The position numbers were made by a program, and so were the translations under genes. A DNA stretch of 64,000 nt from Atkinsonella hypoxylon (taxonomy: Eukaryota; Ascomycota; Sordariomycetes; Hypocreales; Clavicipitaceae): positions 1 to 64,000 of the forward strand of contig JFHB01000080.1 in the NCBI GenBank assembly GCA_000729835.1, given 5' to 3'. Shown here in pieces: positions 46,279 to 59,400 of this stretch (position 1 is its first letter; the number at the start of each line of letters is the position of its first letter). Under the pieces are notes generated by a model. The model was not told where the DNA came from. It searched no databases and worked only from the letters and a program-made list of their open reading frames with translations.

Positions 46279-48034
46279 ATGGGAAAATTCAAGGTTCCTT
46301 CCTGGCTACAGACTCCTCAGATTGGGTTTGCAGGTTCAGATGCAGAAAAGAAGAAGAAGAATAACAGACGATCTCTATCAGCTTTTCATCAGCGGATTCG
46401 GACGACAAGACAGGACCCAATTGTGTCGTCATCAACGACGCACAAAACCAATGTTGAGCAACAGCCAAAGGCAGAAGTTTCACGCTTAATAGCTCTGGCA
46501 AGGAAGGTTTTCGAGGAAGCAGAGAAGCTAGATGCTTATCTGCAGAAACATGAATCTACCCAGCCGGGGTTCAGCGTTGATGCGCCGAGTGACTTTCCTA
46601 AGTTACCAGCGGACATTCAGCAGAGTCGTCAGGAGATTGTGTACGCCACACAGGACTTAGGAAGCTTGGTTAGGGGACCTCGAGAATGTGTTCGATGGGC
46701 CACATGGACTGTAAATTGAGCCGTCTGCAACATCGCTGAGGATTGAAATTGTGTACTAATCCTACTGTTTCTAGTATTTGGACGCGCTAAGCCTTCAAAT
46801 CATTCATAACTTTGGCATCGGTATGTATGGCTTCAGGATCAGCTACGGGTGCTTCTGCTGATTGGTACTAGCAAACCTGGTGCCCGTCGACAAGCCCATC
46901 GCTCTTTCAGAGTTGCAGGCCAAGAGCACCCTGAACCCCACGAATCTTGCTCGGGCCTTGCGTCATGTCATGACAAATCACATCTTTTGTGAACCAGAAC
47001 CAGGACTGATTGCCCATACTGCGGCATCGCGTCTACTAGCAGAAGATCAATTATTACAAGACTGGGTCGGATTCGGCACAGAAGATGTTTTCCCAGCAGC
47101 TGCAAATGTACTCAAGTCACTGAAAACATATCCCGAGGCCACGTCACTTATGACGACGGGCTTTAACTTTACGTTTGATACCGTAAATAAAGAGCCTATG
47201 TTTGTCACATTCGGAAAAGATCCACTCCGTGCCAAGAGAATGGGTGGAGCGATGGCAAGCTTGGCAGGAGGTGAAGGATATGAGGTTCGCCATTTTGTTG
47301 ACAGCTACGACTTTGCAGACATAGATAAAGCAGGCGGCACCTTTGTCGACATTGGCGGAAGCCATGGGTTTGTGTCGGTTGACCTGGCCAAGAAATGGAA
47401 GAACATGAGGTTCATAGTCCAGGACTTGCCAAAAACCGTGGAAAGTGCACCGAAACCGATTGACGATGATACGTCGGTCGCCGAGCGTATCCAACTGAAG
47501 GCACATGATTTTTTCAGAGAGCAGCCTGTAAAGGATGCAGACGGTATGCCCTAGTCGAAACGATTGCCTCTAGATCCTGGGATGCTAACTGTGGTGCAAG
47601 TGTACTTCTTCCGATGGATCATGCATAATTACTCCACTCCTTATGCGATCAAGATTATCAGAAACCTGGTACCAGCATTGAAGCCCGGAGCTCGTGTCAT
47701 TATTAACGACCACTGTTTACGTGAACCTGGCGCGGAAAATGCTTGGGACGAGAAGCTTATACGAGGCATGGACATGATCATGCTGATCTTGCTTAATGCA
47801 CAAGAACGTCAAGAGGAGGAGTTTCGGGAATTGTTCGAGGCAGCAGATGAACGTTTTGTATTCAAGGTTAGTTTGACGTCATCGGATTGATTTGCGCTAT
47901 CATGTTACCTAACTATCATGTAGGGTGTGACGAGAACTCCCGGTTGCAGGATGAGCATTATTGAAGCTGTATGGAAGCCACAGCCTAAAGTGAATGGCGC
48001 CGTGGATGATAGTGACAACGGTAGGTCCGCGTAG
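46279..48034 (+). CDS. Secondary-metabolism O-methyltransferase
   Basis: Five exons, 46279-46710, 46775-46820, 46872-47543, 47601-47866 and 47924-48034, give about 508 residues. It is the plant-type (methyltransf_2) fold common in fungal polyketide clusters: a winged-helix dimerisation region (ALSELQAKSTLNPTNLARALRHV), SAM-binding motif FVDIGGSHGFVSVDLA (about 319-334), FIVQDLPKTVE as the acidic loop, then the catalytic-base region FFRWIMHNYSTPYAIKIIRN. The last exons carry LKPGARVIINDHCLREPG and the closing TPGCRMSIIEAVWKP. Splices keep the family reading throughout, for example GI-A-NLVPVD and DAD-VYFFRW. About 100 unusual residues precede the domain (KKKKNNRRS). It is convergent with the PKS, 0.8 kb away, so it probably methylates a hydroxyl or carboxyl of that polyketide (inference). 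Confidence 0.92.
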
Positions 48035-48538
48035 TCATCATTATATTCTGGGAACAAAATATAGCGTTTTGCACGGCAATCCGTGCCCACGGAAGGAGAA
48101 ACCGATTTTAGACGTCTCGATGACGTGGTATTTAGTGCCCTTGGTTCCAGAAGGCTAGAATAGTGCCAAGAAATGCACCGGCAGTTTTTTGCAACTCAGA
48201 GTTCGATCCGTCTGTTTAAACCTTATTCGGCATGATAATCAAGACTTTGTGCCTTGTTGTAAGTTGGGGCGCTTGCATTGATCAAGGAAAGATGAGTGCA
48301 TAGAATGTGCCTATTTGTTTGGCAACATGGGGATTGATCGTTGAGCCAGGGTGTGTGCATGATAAGTCCATCTTGTAGCTTGTCAGTTATTGCAAGGTGA
48401 AAATATTGCTTAGATGCCACCGAATACCTGATTACGGGGAACGCGATGCTTATCAACGACAATACCATTATTACTGGCTAATCGCGATACGACGCTAACT
48501 ATCATACTTATGTCGAAAGACAACCCTGACAAATCAAC

Positions 48539-48619
48539 GCGTAATTGGTTTAGTGGTAAAATTCTCCGTTGCCATCCAGCAGCGTCGGGGAGCCCTGGGT
48601 TCGATTCCCAGATTACGCA
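48539..48619 (+). tRNA. tRNA-Gly (GCC), intron-containing
   Basis: The acceptor stem GCGTAAT (48539-48545) pairs perfectly with ATTACGC (48612-48618), followed by discriminator A. The D-loop TTTAGTGGTAAAA matches box A, and GGTTCGATTCC matches box B, with CTGGG/CCCAG as the T stem. The anticodon GCC is at 48571-48573 inside TTGCCAT. The anticodon stem CTCCG pairs with CGGGG (one G-U) only if about 10 bases after position 37 (CCAGCAGCGT) are an intron. A seven-T pol III terminator follows at 48648-48654. It sits between the 3' ends of the O-methyltransferase and PKS genes. Confidence 0.92.
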
Positions 48620-48647
48620 AGCAATATTCACACTTCGTTGCACCGTC

Positions 48648-48654
48648 TTTTTTT
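48648..48654 (+). terminator. Pol III terminator of tRNA-Gly
   Basis: Run of seven T, the first strong T-run after the tRNA. Confidence 0.7.
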
Positions 48655-48868
48655 GCACATAGATATTCTATTCCGCCTGCTCGAAAAACTCGTCCTGCGA
48701 GGTCCCCGTACTCCTGACATTTTTCTACCGTATCTATTCCCAAGATCCAATTCTGTACAATCTTTTTTCCCTCTCGCCAACTCTACATAGCTCCGCTTCA
48801 CCTATTTTCCCTAGTTTTTCGCCTGCCGCTTGTGCATTTCAAGTAAAACCGATACATACACCTGCTCA

Positions 48869-51800
48869 TCAACTTTTCCCACCGTACCCTCCTCTCTCTG
48901 CGATCGTGCTGGACATCTGGCTGATGGAGTCCTTGCTGAGGACCTCGAAAACGGAGACCTCGACGGCGCAATTGCCTAGGACCCAGTTTCGTATCCCCAC
49001 GGCGACCAGTGAGTCTACGCCGTATGCATTGGGTGGTCTGTTCACGTCCACTTCTTCAGGCAGCATGTTCATGGCTTTGGCAAGCATGTTGGCGAGCCCG
49101 TTGCGCACCAGGCCTGCAGCGGCGTCCGCTGATGTGGCGCGCGCGAGAGCTGTCTTCAGGTCGATGTCCCGAGCGTCCGCCTTGGAAGCGGTCAGGTCTG
49201 GCGGCGGCATGTCGACCAGACTCAGGTAGGCGTAGAGGGCGGTGCGAGACCAGTATGGGTCGGCAGGCTTGTTTTGCCGCAGCAGACCACCTGTTCCTAC
49301 ACCAAGGACGATTTGAGCGGGAGGCGCGGTGTGGGGACTGCCCATCTCCTGGGTGATGGCGTGCTTGACGACGGAGAGGAAATCGTCGTGGCGGATGCCG
49401 TAGAACCCGCTGGCGCGGAGCTTGTCGAGAATTGCTTCGTCTTCTGTGAGCATCCCTGCCCCCAGTACGGGTCCGAGATCGATTGATACCGCGTGTTTGC
49501 CTTGGAGGCGGCAGTGATGTGCGAGCGCGTCTTGGAAACTATTGCCTGCCGCATAGTTGGCCTGACCACGGTTGCCGATGATGCCGGCTGAGCTGGCGAG
49601 GAAGATGAAGAAGGGGCTCTCGGACTCGTTTGCCATGGCTTTGACGAGATTCCAGGATCCCGTGACTTTGGGTTCGATGATTGTCTTCCACGACCGGTAT
49701 GTCATATTGTCAAACATGCCGTCCTGTACGACGGCAGCGCACTGGAAGACACCGCGGATGGGGGGCATTTCTACTGATACACGGGCTTGGATGGTTGATC
49801 TCAAAATTTTCTCATCACAGATGTCGACACAATAGACTTTGACGTTGATCCCTCTTTTCAGAAGGTCATTGACGAAGGACTGGGACGAGACGGACGATGC
49901 GCCGGACCGCGACATAAAGGCAAGGTGCTTCGCACCATGGGATACAAGAAGTTCAGCGATACTCTTACCAAGTCCACCAAGTCCACCGGCCAACATGTAC
50001 GTGCCCTCGGGATCAATGGCCTCATCAAGAGGTTTGGAAGCTTCCTCGCATACAACCGAGATGGTTCCATTGTGATGGGAGTCTGCCGAAATTACGCAAA
50101 GTCCATTGTACGGGTTCTGCTGAACACGGCTGAGGGCGTCGCCGAGGGAATTGATGCTGAAAGTGGTAATTACTGAAGATAAAGCTGCGTTTGAACGCGT
50201 GCCGGACAAGAGTTCACATGCAGCCTCAAACAACTCTGCCACAAGGGCCTCGTCCTGTCGGAGGATTTGTCGGATATCAAAGTTGACTATTGTGACGGAA
50301 CCACCTCCAAAGGCGATACCTTCTCCAGCGGAATAGGCGGTCTCGCTTGTGAGCTGGGCAATCACGCCACCTATTCAAAGTTAATTACATGTCGTTTCAG
50401 AACACTTCGAGTACAGGAACTCACATTTCTTCACACATCTTATATTAGTCGTGGCATTGCCAGGCGTGGTGTCATAGATAATGTCCACGCCTTTGCCACC
50501 ACCTGCCTGGAGGATATTATGAACAAAGTCGTTGCTTTCATTGTTGAAGATATGATGGGGAGGGACTCCCAAACTCTCCAAAGTAAGACGTTGTTCCTCA
50601 CAATTTGCATCAGTTACAGAGGCCAATACTTTAACTCCAATTTTTTGAGCAATATGAAGCGCTGCGAGGCCATGCGCACTTGCGCCACCGCGAATGAGTA
50701 TAGTATTCCTTGGCTTCGCTCGACCCATATGAACGAGTGCGTAGTAAGCACTGGTGAGTAAACTGGGGAAAGATGCTATGTCATGAGCACCCTGAACAAG
50801 GTGGCTTTTGGCGCGACTGATGCCTTTGATGGAGCCACTTGGGACGAGGGCGAAGACTTCATCTCCAGGAGCAAAAGCAGTCACTTTTGTGCCGACCGCC
50901 TTGACGATTCCTCGAACGTCCACGCCAATAGTAGTCTCTACACTTCGGCCAAGGAGGGTCTCAACATCTTGAAACGTGAGCACAGTTTGTGAAAACGTAA
51001 TGTCGACCTCGTCAGGTTCCAGGTTTGGCTGGTAAAACTCTGTATACTGCCAACAGTCGTTGGTCAGTCCTGGTTTAAGTAAAGAGAGTTCGACCTCCGG
51101 CTCGATTACAGGATTGGCAGAGTCAGAATGAAATTGTCGATCCTTGACAATGTGCGGCGAACGCCCCTCAATGATCCGATTCAGCGGCTTGATGGGCTTC
51201 AGTCGAGGAACATATATCTCACCTTCCTTCTCGGCATATTCTGTCTCGATGTAACTGGAGGTACTCTCTTCGCAGAATGTGCGAGAGAAAATTGCCATAA
51301 TGTTGTTAATGGTAGGAGTGTCAGCCAAATCTGATTCGATATCAAGATCGAGTGTGATGATTCTTCTTCTTGGATCCTCCGACATCAGAACTCTTGCCAG
51401 GCCGACAATGGCAGAGCTTCTCACGTCTTTCGGGGTCATGTGTGATCCTCGACTGACCCAAAGCATACCTTTCGCTGATCTCTGAAGAGTCTTGAGCAGA
51501 TCAAAATACTCCTTGTCCCAGTACAAGATGGACGAAGAAGAATCTTGAGAGGGGCAAGCCTCGAGCAAAGATATAATTACGGAGCCGCCGAGGAGAAAGC
51601 CATGGTTCAAGATTTCGTCGGACGAGAGCGCCGCCACATTGCCATAGTTTCCGTCGCCAGCGACGAAGGTTTTGAATCGTTCGACAAAAGAGAGCGTCTC
51701 CTTGCCAACCACACTCGGTGTTAGTATGATAATCGTAGGGGCGGCTTTGATCGCCGCACGGCGCTTGTGCATCCTCAAGTCTGTGGCAACACCATGGTTC

Positions 51801-54800
51801 TGCTCAATGCCATTCATCTCACCGTGTCCATTTACACCCGGCTGTAACCCTGATCCGTCAGATCCTAATTGAACTAGAATGCCCCCAACGTTGAGATAGT
51901 CCTTTAGGTCGTCAGCTCGCAAGTTGGTATCTCCATGATAAATAATTAGATGGTAAATAGAGGCTAACTCGGCAATTGTGCTTTTGTACTCGATAAACGG
52001 CTCTATTTGACTGCCCGCAACTCGTGATGAGAGCGCTGATGGAATGCTGGATTCAGATGACGTGAGTACCGTGAATCTTGAAAGGCAAGGTGTATCCTCC
52101 TCTGTTGGGGCAAGTTGCCCTAGAATATCGAGTGCGGTGTTGCAAGTCCCCCCAACTTGCAAAATAGACAATGCTGGATACTTGTGAGCCAGCAAGTCTA
52201 CCAACTGCGGCAGGTCAGAAATGGAGGCAAAAGTGGCGTCTCTCTCCCACACAATTTCAGATGTCAGGTTTCGAAAATTTGGAAGGAAAGATACCGACTC
52301 AGGTGCTGAGATCTGAAGAGCTGTCAAATGTAGCCCTTCAATGAGTATAACCGGCTCCATGGCATCAGCTGAACTCATGACGATCTTGGCACAGGCATCT
52401 TGAAGACCTACTTTTTTGGCGGTGGCATAGCCAGAAAAAGTTTGCGGTCCGCTTTGGTTGACTTGAGTGGATATGAAGAGACTTTCGAGAAATGTTGGCA
52501 CCATTGGCGTCGGCTGGATGGCAAACAGGGAGTGAAACATGGAATCCAGAGTGGCGGGATGGATTATATGAGGATACTCAAACTTGGCGGGCATCTTGGA
52601 TTTGGTGTCGGGAACAGAAACTTTATACAAGCATGCACCATCACCACTTGATACGTCGAATATATTTTGGAAAGTCGGACCATAATTTATTCCCATGGTG
52701 TCCAGGAGTTCGTAAAGCTGTCGGGGGTTGACAACCTTGTTGCACGCAGGGACCAACCCTGCTCGTCCAGTCTCGTGCGCGGGTGTAGACATGGCAAAAC
52801 TGCCAGTAGAATACTTGAACAGGAAAAAACCACTGGCGTGTTGTTCCCAAGGAAAATCTAGTTGCTTGGAGTAGATGGAAAACGCATGGTGGCCATCTTT
52901 ATTCAGCTTGAAATTCAACGCAACCTCGAGTCCATGAGGCGTGTTGGGTATGATCATTGCTTTCACAATACTCATATTGGTAATCTGGTAGCCGAGAAAG
53001 CCTTCTGATTGCGGAAGAACTTGCTTCGCCCCCTCGAGCACCATTGAAATCATTCCTGCGGCGGGATAGACGATGGTCTTTTGAACTTGGTGGTCTTGTA
53101 TCCACGGGTTCTCTGAAATACGAAGGAAGCCGCGCCAACGAGGCACAAAAGGATTCGAGTCCGCCGTGAGCGAACCAATGAGGTCTTGTCGAGGGTATTG
53201 TCTTTGTCTATTGGCAATGCTTAAATGTGATTCGTGCCAGTACGAATTAGTATGGTTCCACGGATATGAAGGTAAATCAAACAGACACTTGGGCATTGTA
53301 GCTTGTCCTCGCATGATCACTTCCTTCAAGTTCACGGAGACTCCTTGAGCCCATAGCTCACCGATGACAGAAAGAAGTTTTAAAACCCCATTGCCCTTTG
53401 GTCGCATGACTGAGTAGTACGCAGGACTTGTACCTCCGTTCCCCAGCGACGAAATGGTTTCCATAGTGGGCGACCTCAGAGCACCGCGCGGGCTGAGCTC
53501 GATCATGATTTTGGGTTGCTTTTCGGCGGGTAGACTCATCATTTCGCAAATGGCAGAAACGTATTGCACAGGGCTGACCATATTCTTTGTCCAGTACTCA
53601 GAGTCAAGCTGTGAGCCCCGGACCAGTCCGCCAGTGACCGAGGAGAACATACTTATGTTGGGTTGCAGATCTTGTGGCTTGATTGTGCATAGAGATTCCT
53701 TGTAATCGTTCTCGACGAGGCGCATATGTGAGGAATGATAGGCCGTATGAACATTGAGGACACGATGAAATATCATTTTCTTCGTTAGGTCCTCAGCAAT
53801 AGCCTGGATGGATGCAACTCGTCCAGAAATGGTAATAGACTGCGGGCTGTTGACGCAAGCGACCTCCGCCGATAGGCTTCCAGACTCTAGATAACTCTGC
53901 ATATCGGCTAAAGACATTCCTACTGCCATCATTGCGCCTGTGAGTTTTGGAGCGCGCAATGGAATACTAATTGCAGCCATACCGCGGAAGTATGCGATTT
54001 CCCAGGCAGCAAACCGCGAAATCGCGCCCCCGGCGTATGCAGCAGCAATTTCACCGGACGAATGGCCGACCACATGCTTAGGATGAATACCGAATGAATA
54101 AAAAAGATCAACCAGCGCGACTTGGATTGCAGTTGTAGCAGGCTGCGAGAGATGTGGATAAGAGATTGCTGATTCAGAATCATTTCTGAGCATTTCGCGA
54201 AGTAGGTCAAAAGGAGATTGAAGAATTTCCGCAAGGTACATGCCAGCTTCTTCTAGGCTTTGTCTGAAAACGTCGAAAACCATCAAATCAAGGCCCATTT
54301 GTGCCCATTGAGTTCCTTGGCCAGAAAAAATGAACGCAATGTCTGGCTCGCCTTGGCATAAAGAGCGCACAATGTTGGTTGAACCAGGGGTCTCTAGTTT
54401 TGCAGCTAGCTCACCTGCCGACTTGGCGATAATAAAAGTTTTCCATTCTAGTACCGATCGGCGGCAACCAAGGGTATAAGAATAGTTTTTGAGTAGGTCA
54501 GTGGCAGGAGCAGCCTTCCGCGTTCTGATGTACCTAGAATGAGAGACCATAGTACGCAAAAGGCCGTTCTTCTCTCCGGCAGAATAACAGAATAGTTCAT
54601 ATTCAGCCTTTGGATCATCTGTCGCAAGATCTATGCCATTCAGAGACGGGCAGATATTCGACGCAGCATCCAATGAGCTGTGATGAGCAATCAATTTACG
54701 AGACTGCAAATACCCAGATGCTTCGTCCAGTATGACGTGGGCATTGGTACCTCCGAAGCCGAAGCAGTTGATACTGACACGACGAAGCCCGGAGATTGGC

Positions 54801-56406
54801 CAGTCCATGACGGACGTGGGAACCTAGGAGCCAAATCAGAGAGAAGCTTGCTATTTTAATGGAGAACATGTCGTTACCTTGACTTTCCACTCATCAAAAG
54901 CTATGGTTGGATTCCCTCTTTCAAAATTTATGTTGGGAGGGATTTTGCCCTTTTCAAGAACGAGGATACCTTTGATCATGCCAGCCACACCTGCCGCTCC
55001 CTCCAAATGTCCAATGTTTGGTTTGAGTGAACCAACAATTACAGGGCTTTCAGGAGAACGCCCATCTGCAAAGGTTTCAGAAATAGCCTTGAGCTCTCTC
55101 CAATCTCCGGCTTGTGTGCCTGTACCATGACATTCAACATAAGCAGTCTGATTGAAGTCAAGACCGGCCTTCGCGTAGACTGATCGAATGTTTGCAACCT
55201 GAGCTTCTTTACTTGGAAGCGTGATCCCTGACCCCCGGTAAGTGAGAATACAGGGCAATTGTAGGCCACAACTTACCTGGAGTTCGGCCGTCTTGATTGA
55301 CTGAGCTTCCACGAATGACTGCTCGAATAGTGTCATTGGCACGAATGGCATCAGAGAGTCGTTTCATGATGATAACACCAATCCCCTCACCCCGGCCGTA
55401 GCCGTTGGCACGTGAATCAAAGGTAAAGCACTTGCCATCTGGACTGAGAAAGTTTAAAGCTGTCATGGGCATCATGGTGCTTGGTGTGAGGATCATGCCA
55501 GACCCTGCCGCGATGGCCTAGACGCACCATTAGGAATGGATGACTTCGGTTGGCGAAAGCTGACTTACTATACTGGATTCCCCACTGCGAAGGCTTTGTG
55601 CCCCTAGATGAACAGCCACCAGGCTTCCACTGCAACCAGTGTCGACGGTTACGCTCGCTCCGTGTAAATCGAAAAAGTACGATATTCGGTTTGCCATGAT
55701 GGCAACTCCATTACCTGTAGCCGCATATTTTGGACTCCATTCGGGATCTCTTAAGCATATTTGCTCATAATCTTCATCAGGTATTAGTGAGAGTTCTGTG
55801 TATGCATGTTGTAACAAGGGTATAGAGTGTTATACCTTTCACAAAAGACCCCACGTATACGCAAGCATCTGTGCCACCAATATCCTCTTTGCGCAGGCCA
55901 GCTAGTCGATGTCAGCGCCACTCTTGCTCTCTCCATTTCCTTGAAGAGCGTTGAAGAGCATCGAAGTAACATACCATTCTCAAGTGCTTCGTAGCATACC
56001 TCAAGCAGCATTCGTTGCTGAGGGTCGATGGCCTGTGCGTCTTCTGAAGTAACGGAGAAGAACTAAATCCATCATCAGTATGTAAATCACACAACAGCAT
56101 TGAGGACTGTATGCCTCTTACCGGTGCATCAAAAGTTGAAATGTCATCCTTAAGAAGGTGAGCACCACGAAAAGGGATCTGAAGCCCGGGATCAGCAGAT
56201 GTAAATTCCTTTTTTTTTATAAGTAGAAAACTTACACTGCCTAACCTGTCGCCACTGGGGTGAAAGTAGCCCTCGACGTTGACTCTTTCTTTGGGTATCT
56301 CACACCATTGAGATTCACCATTCTCAAGGACTTCCCAAAGACCTTCGGGGCTTTTGGCATCCCCGGGAAACCGGAGGCCGATCCCTATCACCGCAATGTC
56401 ATCCAT
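48869..56406 (-). CDS. Highly reducing type I polyketide synthase (KS-AT-DH-(MT remnant)-ER-KR-ACP)
   Basis: Nine exons on the minus strand: 56406-56236, 56178-56122, 56062-55975, 55901-55836, 55771-55569, 55517-55277, 55227-54878, 54823-50425 and 50370-48869. All splice in frame, giving 2358 residues from MDDIAVIGIGLRFPGDA. KS: Cys174 in VDTGCSGSLVAVHLG, His309 in ECHGTGTQAGD, His349 in KPNIGHLEGAAG. AT: FSGQGTQWAQMG near 558 and nucleophile Ser in GHSSGEIAAAYAGG near 647. DH: catalytic His near 970 in IQDHQVQKTIVYPAAG, Asp near 1152 in HPATLDSMFHS. A short region after DH with only VGGTCNTALDIL is a degenerate methyltransferase. ER: RGGASAHGLAALHIA near 1770. KR: AGGLGGLGKS near 1985, then SSAGIIGNRGQANYAAGNSF. 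ACP: Ser2312 in YGVDSLVAVG. There is no thioesterase or release domain, so release needs a partner or spontaneous chemistry. Product: a reduced, probably unmethylated-chain polyketide. Confidence 0.95.
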
Positions 56407-59400
56407 CCCTGCGTCGAACAAGCAACTACAGAGGAGAAAACACCCGATGTAACGGAAAGAACTGTCAAACTAAGAAAGGTCTCATAGAAGAAGAATTTTT
56501 TCTGAAGGGATTTGGATACAGAATGGGAAAGTCATATGAGTCTCACTTTTCAGCCGACCTGATTTGCTGGACCGCTTGGGCCAAGGCAGTGTGGGCTGTG
56601 AATCTGGACTCTGTTTACAACGGGAACGTTGAGAAGCAGTTTTACGGGGAAGACCCATTTATTTCCATGTTGACTTGCCTTTGAGAGATGAGAAGAAAGA
56701 AGGAAGTGAACAAAGACAGGGAAAACGGGGGTTCATCTGACCAAACGACGGCTCCTTCTAGACTTCGTCCATTCATTGCCCCGCGAGTGGTCGCGGGGAG
56801 CTTCAGAAGGCTTGCATGTAACCACACGCATATACATGACGTCTCTATACTCCAATGCAATATCTCGTGGCATCTCATGTGTTGATCTTTGGAGTTAACT
56901 TGAGAAGGGTCTTGCTGACCGGTCGTTGGGGGCCGGTTCGAGTTGGCTCCTCGCTGGCAAAGACGAGATACCGGGCGTCGACCGTACAACACATGCACCA
57001 TCACAAGAGTATGCACAGGCAGCCACGATGTAAGTAACGACAGACGGAAAAAAGGATATGATTTGTCATTATGCGTGATGAAAATGGGGGGCAAGTGTCA
57101 GGCGTTCGAAAACAAATTCCCTTGACCGAAAGCTAAAACACATGGCGTGGAGAATGTAGGGCTCGGGACAGCCAGGCGGACGATAGACATTACGTGACGT
57201 GTCTTCGATGCTTGAGCCAGTCTCGACGTTGGGCTTCTTGAACCAGATATCACAGACTGGGGACAACAGGCTGGTTTCCCATTCGTCCAGCCATTATGAA
57301 ACAAGAAGCCAGCGAGTTAAATGTAGTGAGCAGGTACTGATCCTTGTGGATGCGGATGAGGTTGATGTAAGACAAGAAGCATGTCGAGAAGGAGTGGCGT
57401 CGTTGACATTTCCGGGGGGAGCCAACATGATTTGATTTCCGATGGCTGCAGATCCAAGGGCAGCATTTTCGAGCACGAGCTTGTGGATGAGCATGCCTAT
57501 GCCTGGCTTTGGTTAGTGCTTCGATCGAGCTTAATCAGACACGACCCGTTGGTCGTTTCTGAGCAAGGATATAGAAGCGTCCACCCTTGAATAATTAGCT
57601 AGCATGTGAATGAAGCAAGGGTTGACGGTTGAAGAATAGCATCACAGCACGGGAACAATCCGAACAAGGTTTGCTAGGCGTCATAAGTTGTCACTTTTGA
57701 GTGTTCTGGTTCTGGTGAATTGCGCAAAGGGGTCGATCATCCTGCGGCGCGTAATGTTGGTGTCCAGGTCTAGAGCCAGGATTGGCGGTTTTCCCCGTAG
57801 AATCAGCCACTACTACAAATTGATGGATTCGATCAGTGAGAAATATAATGCTAGTGCGGAAGCCACCCATTGCGTATTAAGGTAGGATTGATTCGTGACA
57901 GTCCAGGGCATTTGAGGGTGGACTAGAGTCCTAGACAGCCATGTGGGCTTAGCTCTTGCTGTGAGACCGGGGTGAAAGTGGCCAGAAGACATGATTACCT
58001 GCCCATTAAAAAAATTATTGATAGCTTGGCGCGATTGGTCATATTCTGCCTCGCCGAGGCAGACAGAGTGCACCGTTGAAATTAGGATTAGTCTAGAATG
58101 TCGAATGTCCTCCACAAAGGAAGGGAAGGAAGAAATGTATGGATAAGCTAACCAACGGAATTCTGTGGGTCCGAAGGCAGTCAGTCGGCTAGGCTAGGCT
58201 AGGCTGCGCGGGCCTGAGCCAAGCAAGCATTCTTGAGGCAATCCATTAATTCATCCATCAATTCATCCACCCTTCCGTAGCCCTGTTTGCGGCGTGTCGA
58301 TGGATTCTGGCGTCATCAAAATCACCACACAGCAGTCATCGCCTCGTTAGGCGGCTATAGACGGAATCGAGGGCTCCAATACGCCCAGGTATGCCTGATG
58401 AATTACGGTCTCATCACATATCACCTCTGAATCTATTTGTACTTGTTGTCTGGCGGCTGTGTTGGACGTCGCTGACTGCTAATGGGTTGCCGGATCATGA
58501 TGTCAGCTGATTGGTGTTGGAACCCTCCGATGAGCTTCCTGATCGAAAGTAGTATGCATCCTGCACAGTCGTGCATACATCAACTCGGCCGTGGCCGAGC
58601 TTAGGTGAAATTGCCCAAGACTTGGCCGGTCTAGGCAGGTTGTGTAAATCCAAGAAGAGGCTCGATTCTTGAAGACGATGGAGGTGGTTTTACCCCCCTC
58701 TCCCTTCCTGGGTCCCTGAAGCAACTTCCAGCAAACGGGGAACGGATGGACCATGCCGCGAGCCAGGGCACAGCAATTGCATAGGAGCAAACGCAATCTC
58801 CGTGAACGTGCTACTCGCTAACCCACCTTGACAGGACTTGGACGTCCGTGGTGTGGTGTCTTATGCCCTCCCATAAACAAGATAGGTAACTGTTTTCGAC
58901 TTGTTGCCGCGAGATGAGTACCACCTGATCTAAGCTGAATGCATAGATGGTGACCCTATACTCCAGGAGCAACATGATCCATTTCTGGATCACCAGTGGC
59001 CACTGCAACGAGTTCTGGGCCGTCATATTGTCAGAGAGCGTAACGCAACAGGGGGCAGCCTTATAGTCGGTTCGGCCATTCCGAATCTTTCAGAGCTAGG
59101 ACCCAAGGGGCTCGCAAAACTTCCTTTGAAAGCGTCGAGCACGCAGGAAGCACGCGGGAAGCACGCAGACAACACTCAGATACTCTCTCGAAACTCGTTT
59201 GCAGGCTTCTGAAGGCTTATCATCGTATGGCCACGAGCGCTCATCCACCTTCAACGAAGAACAATGGACTAGCAATGATCTGAACCGCTGCAGGGAGACT
59301 GAGGTGGCCTCAGCATCATAGATGGTGTTCAGCTGGTGACACAAGTCAACCTAGTGACAGCAATGCAGAATCTGTAAAGCGACACGGTCATAGCTATCTC

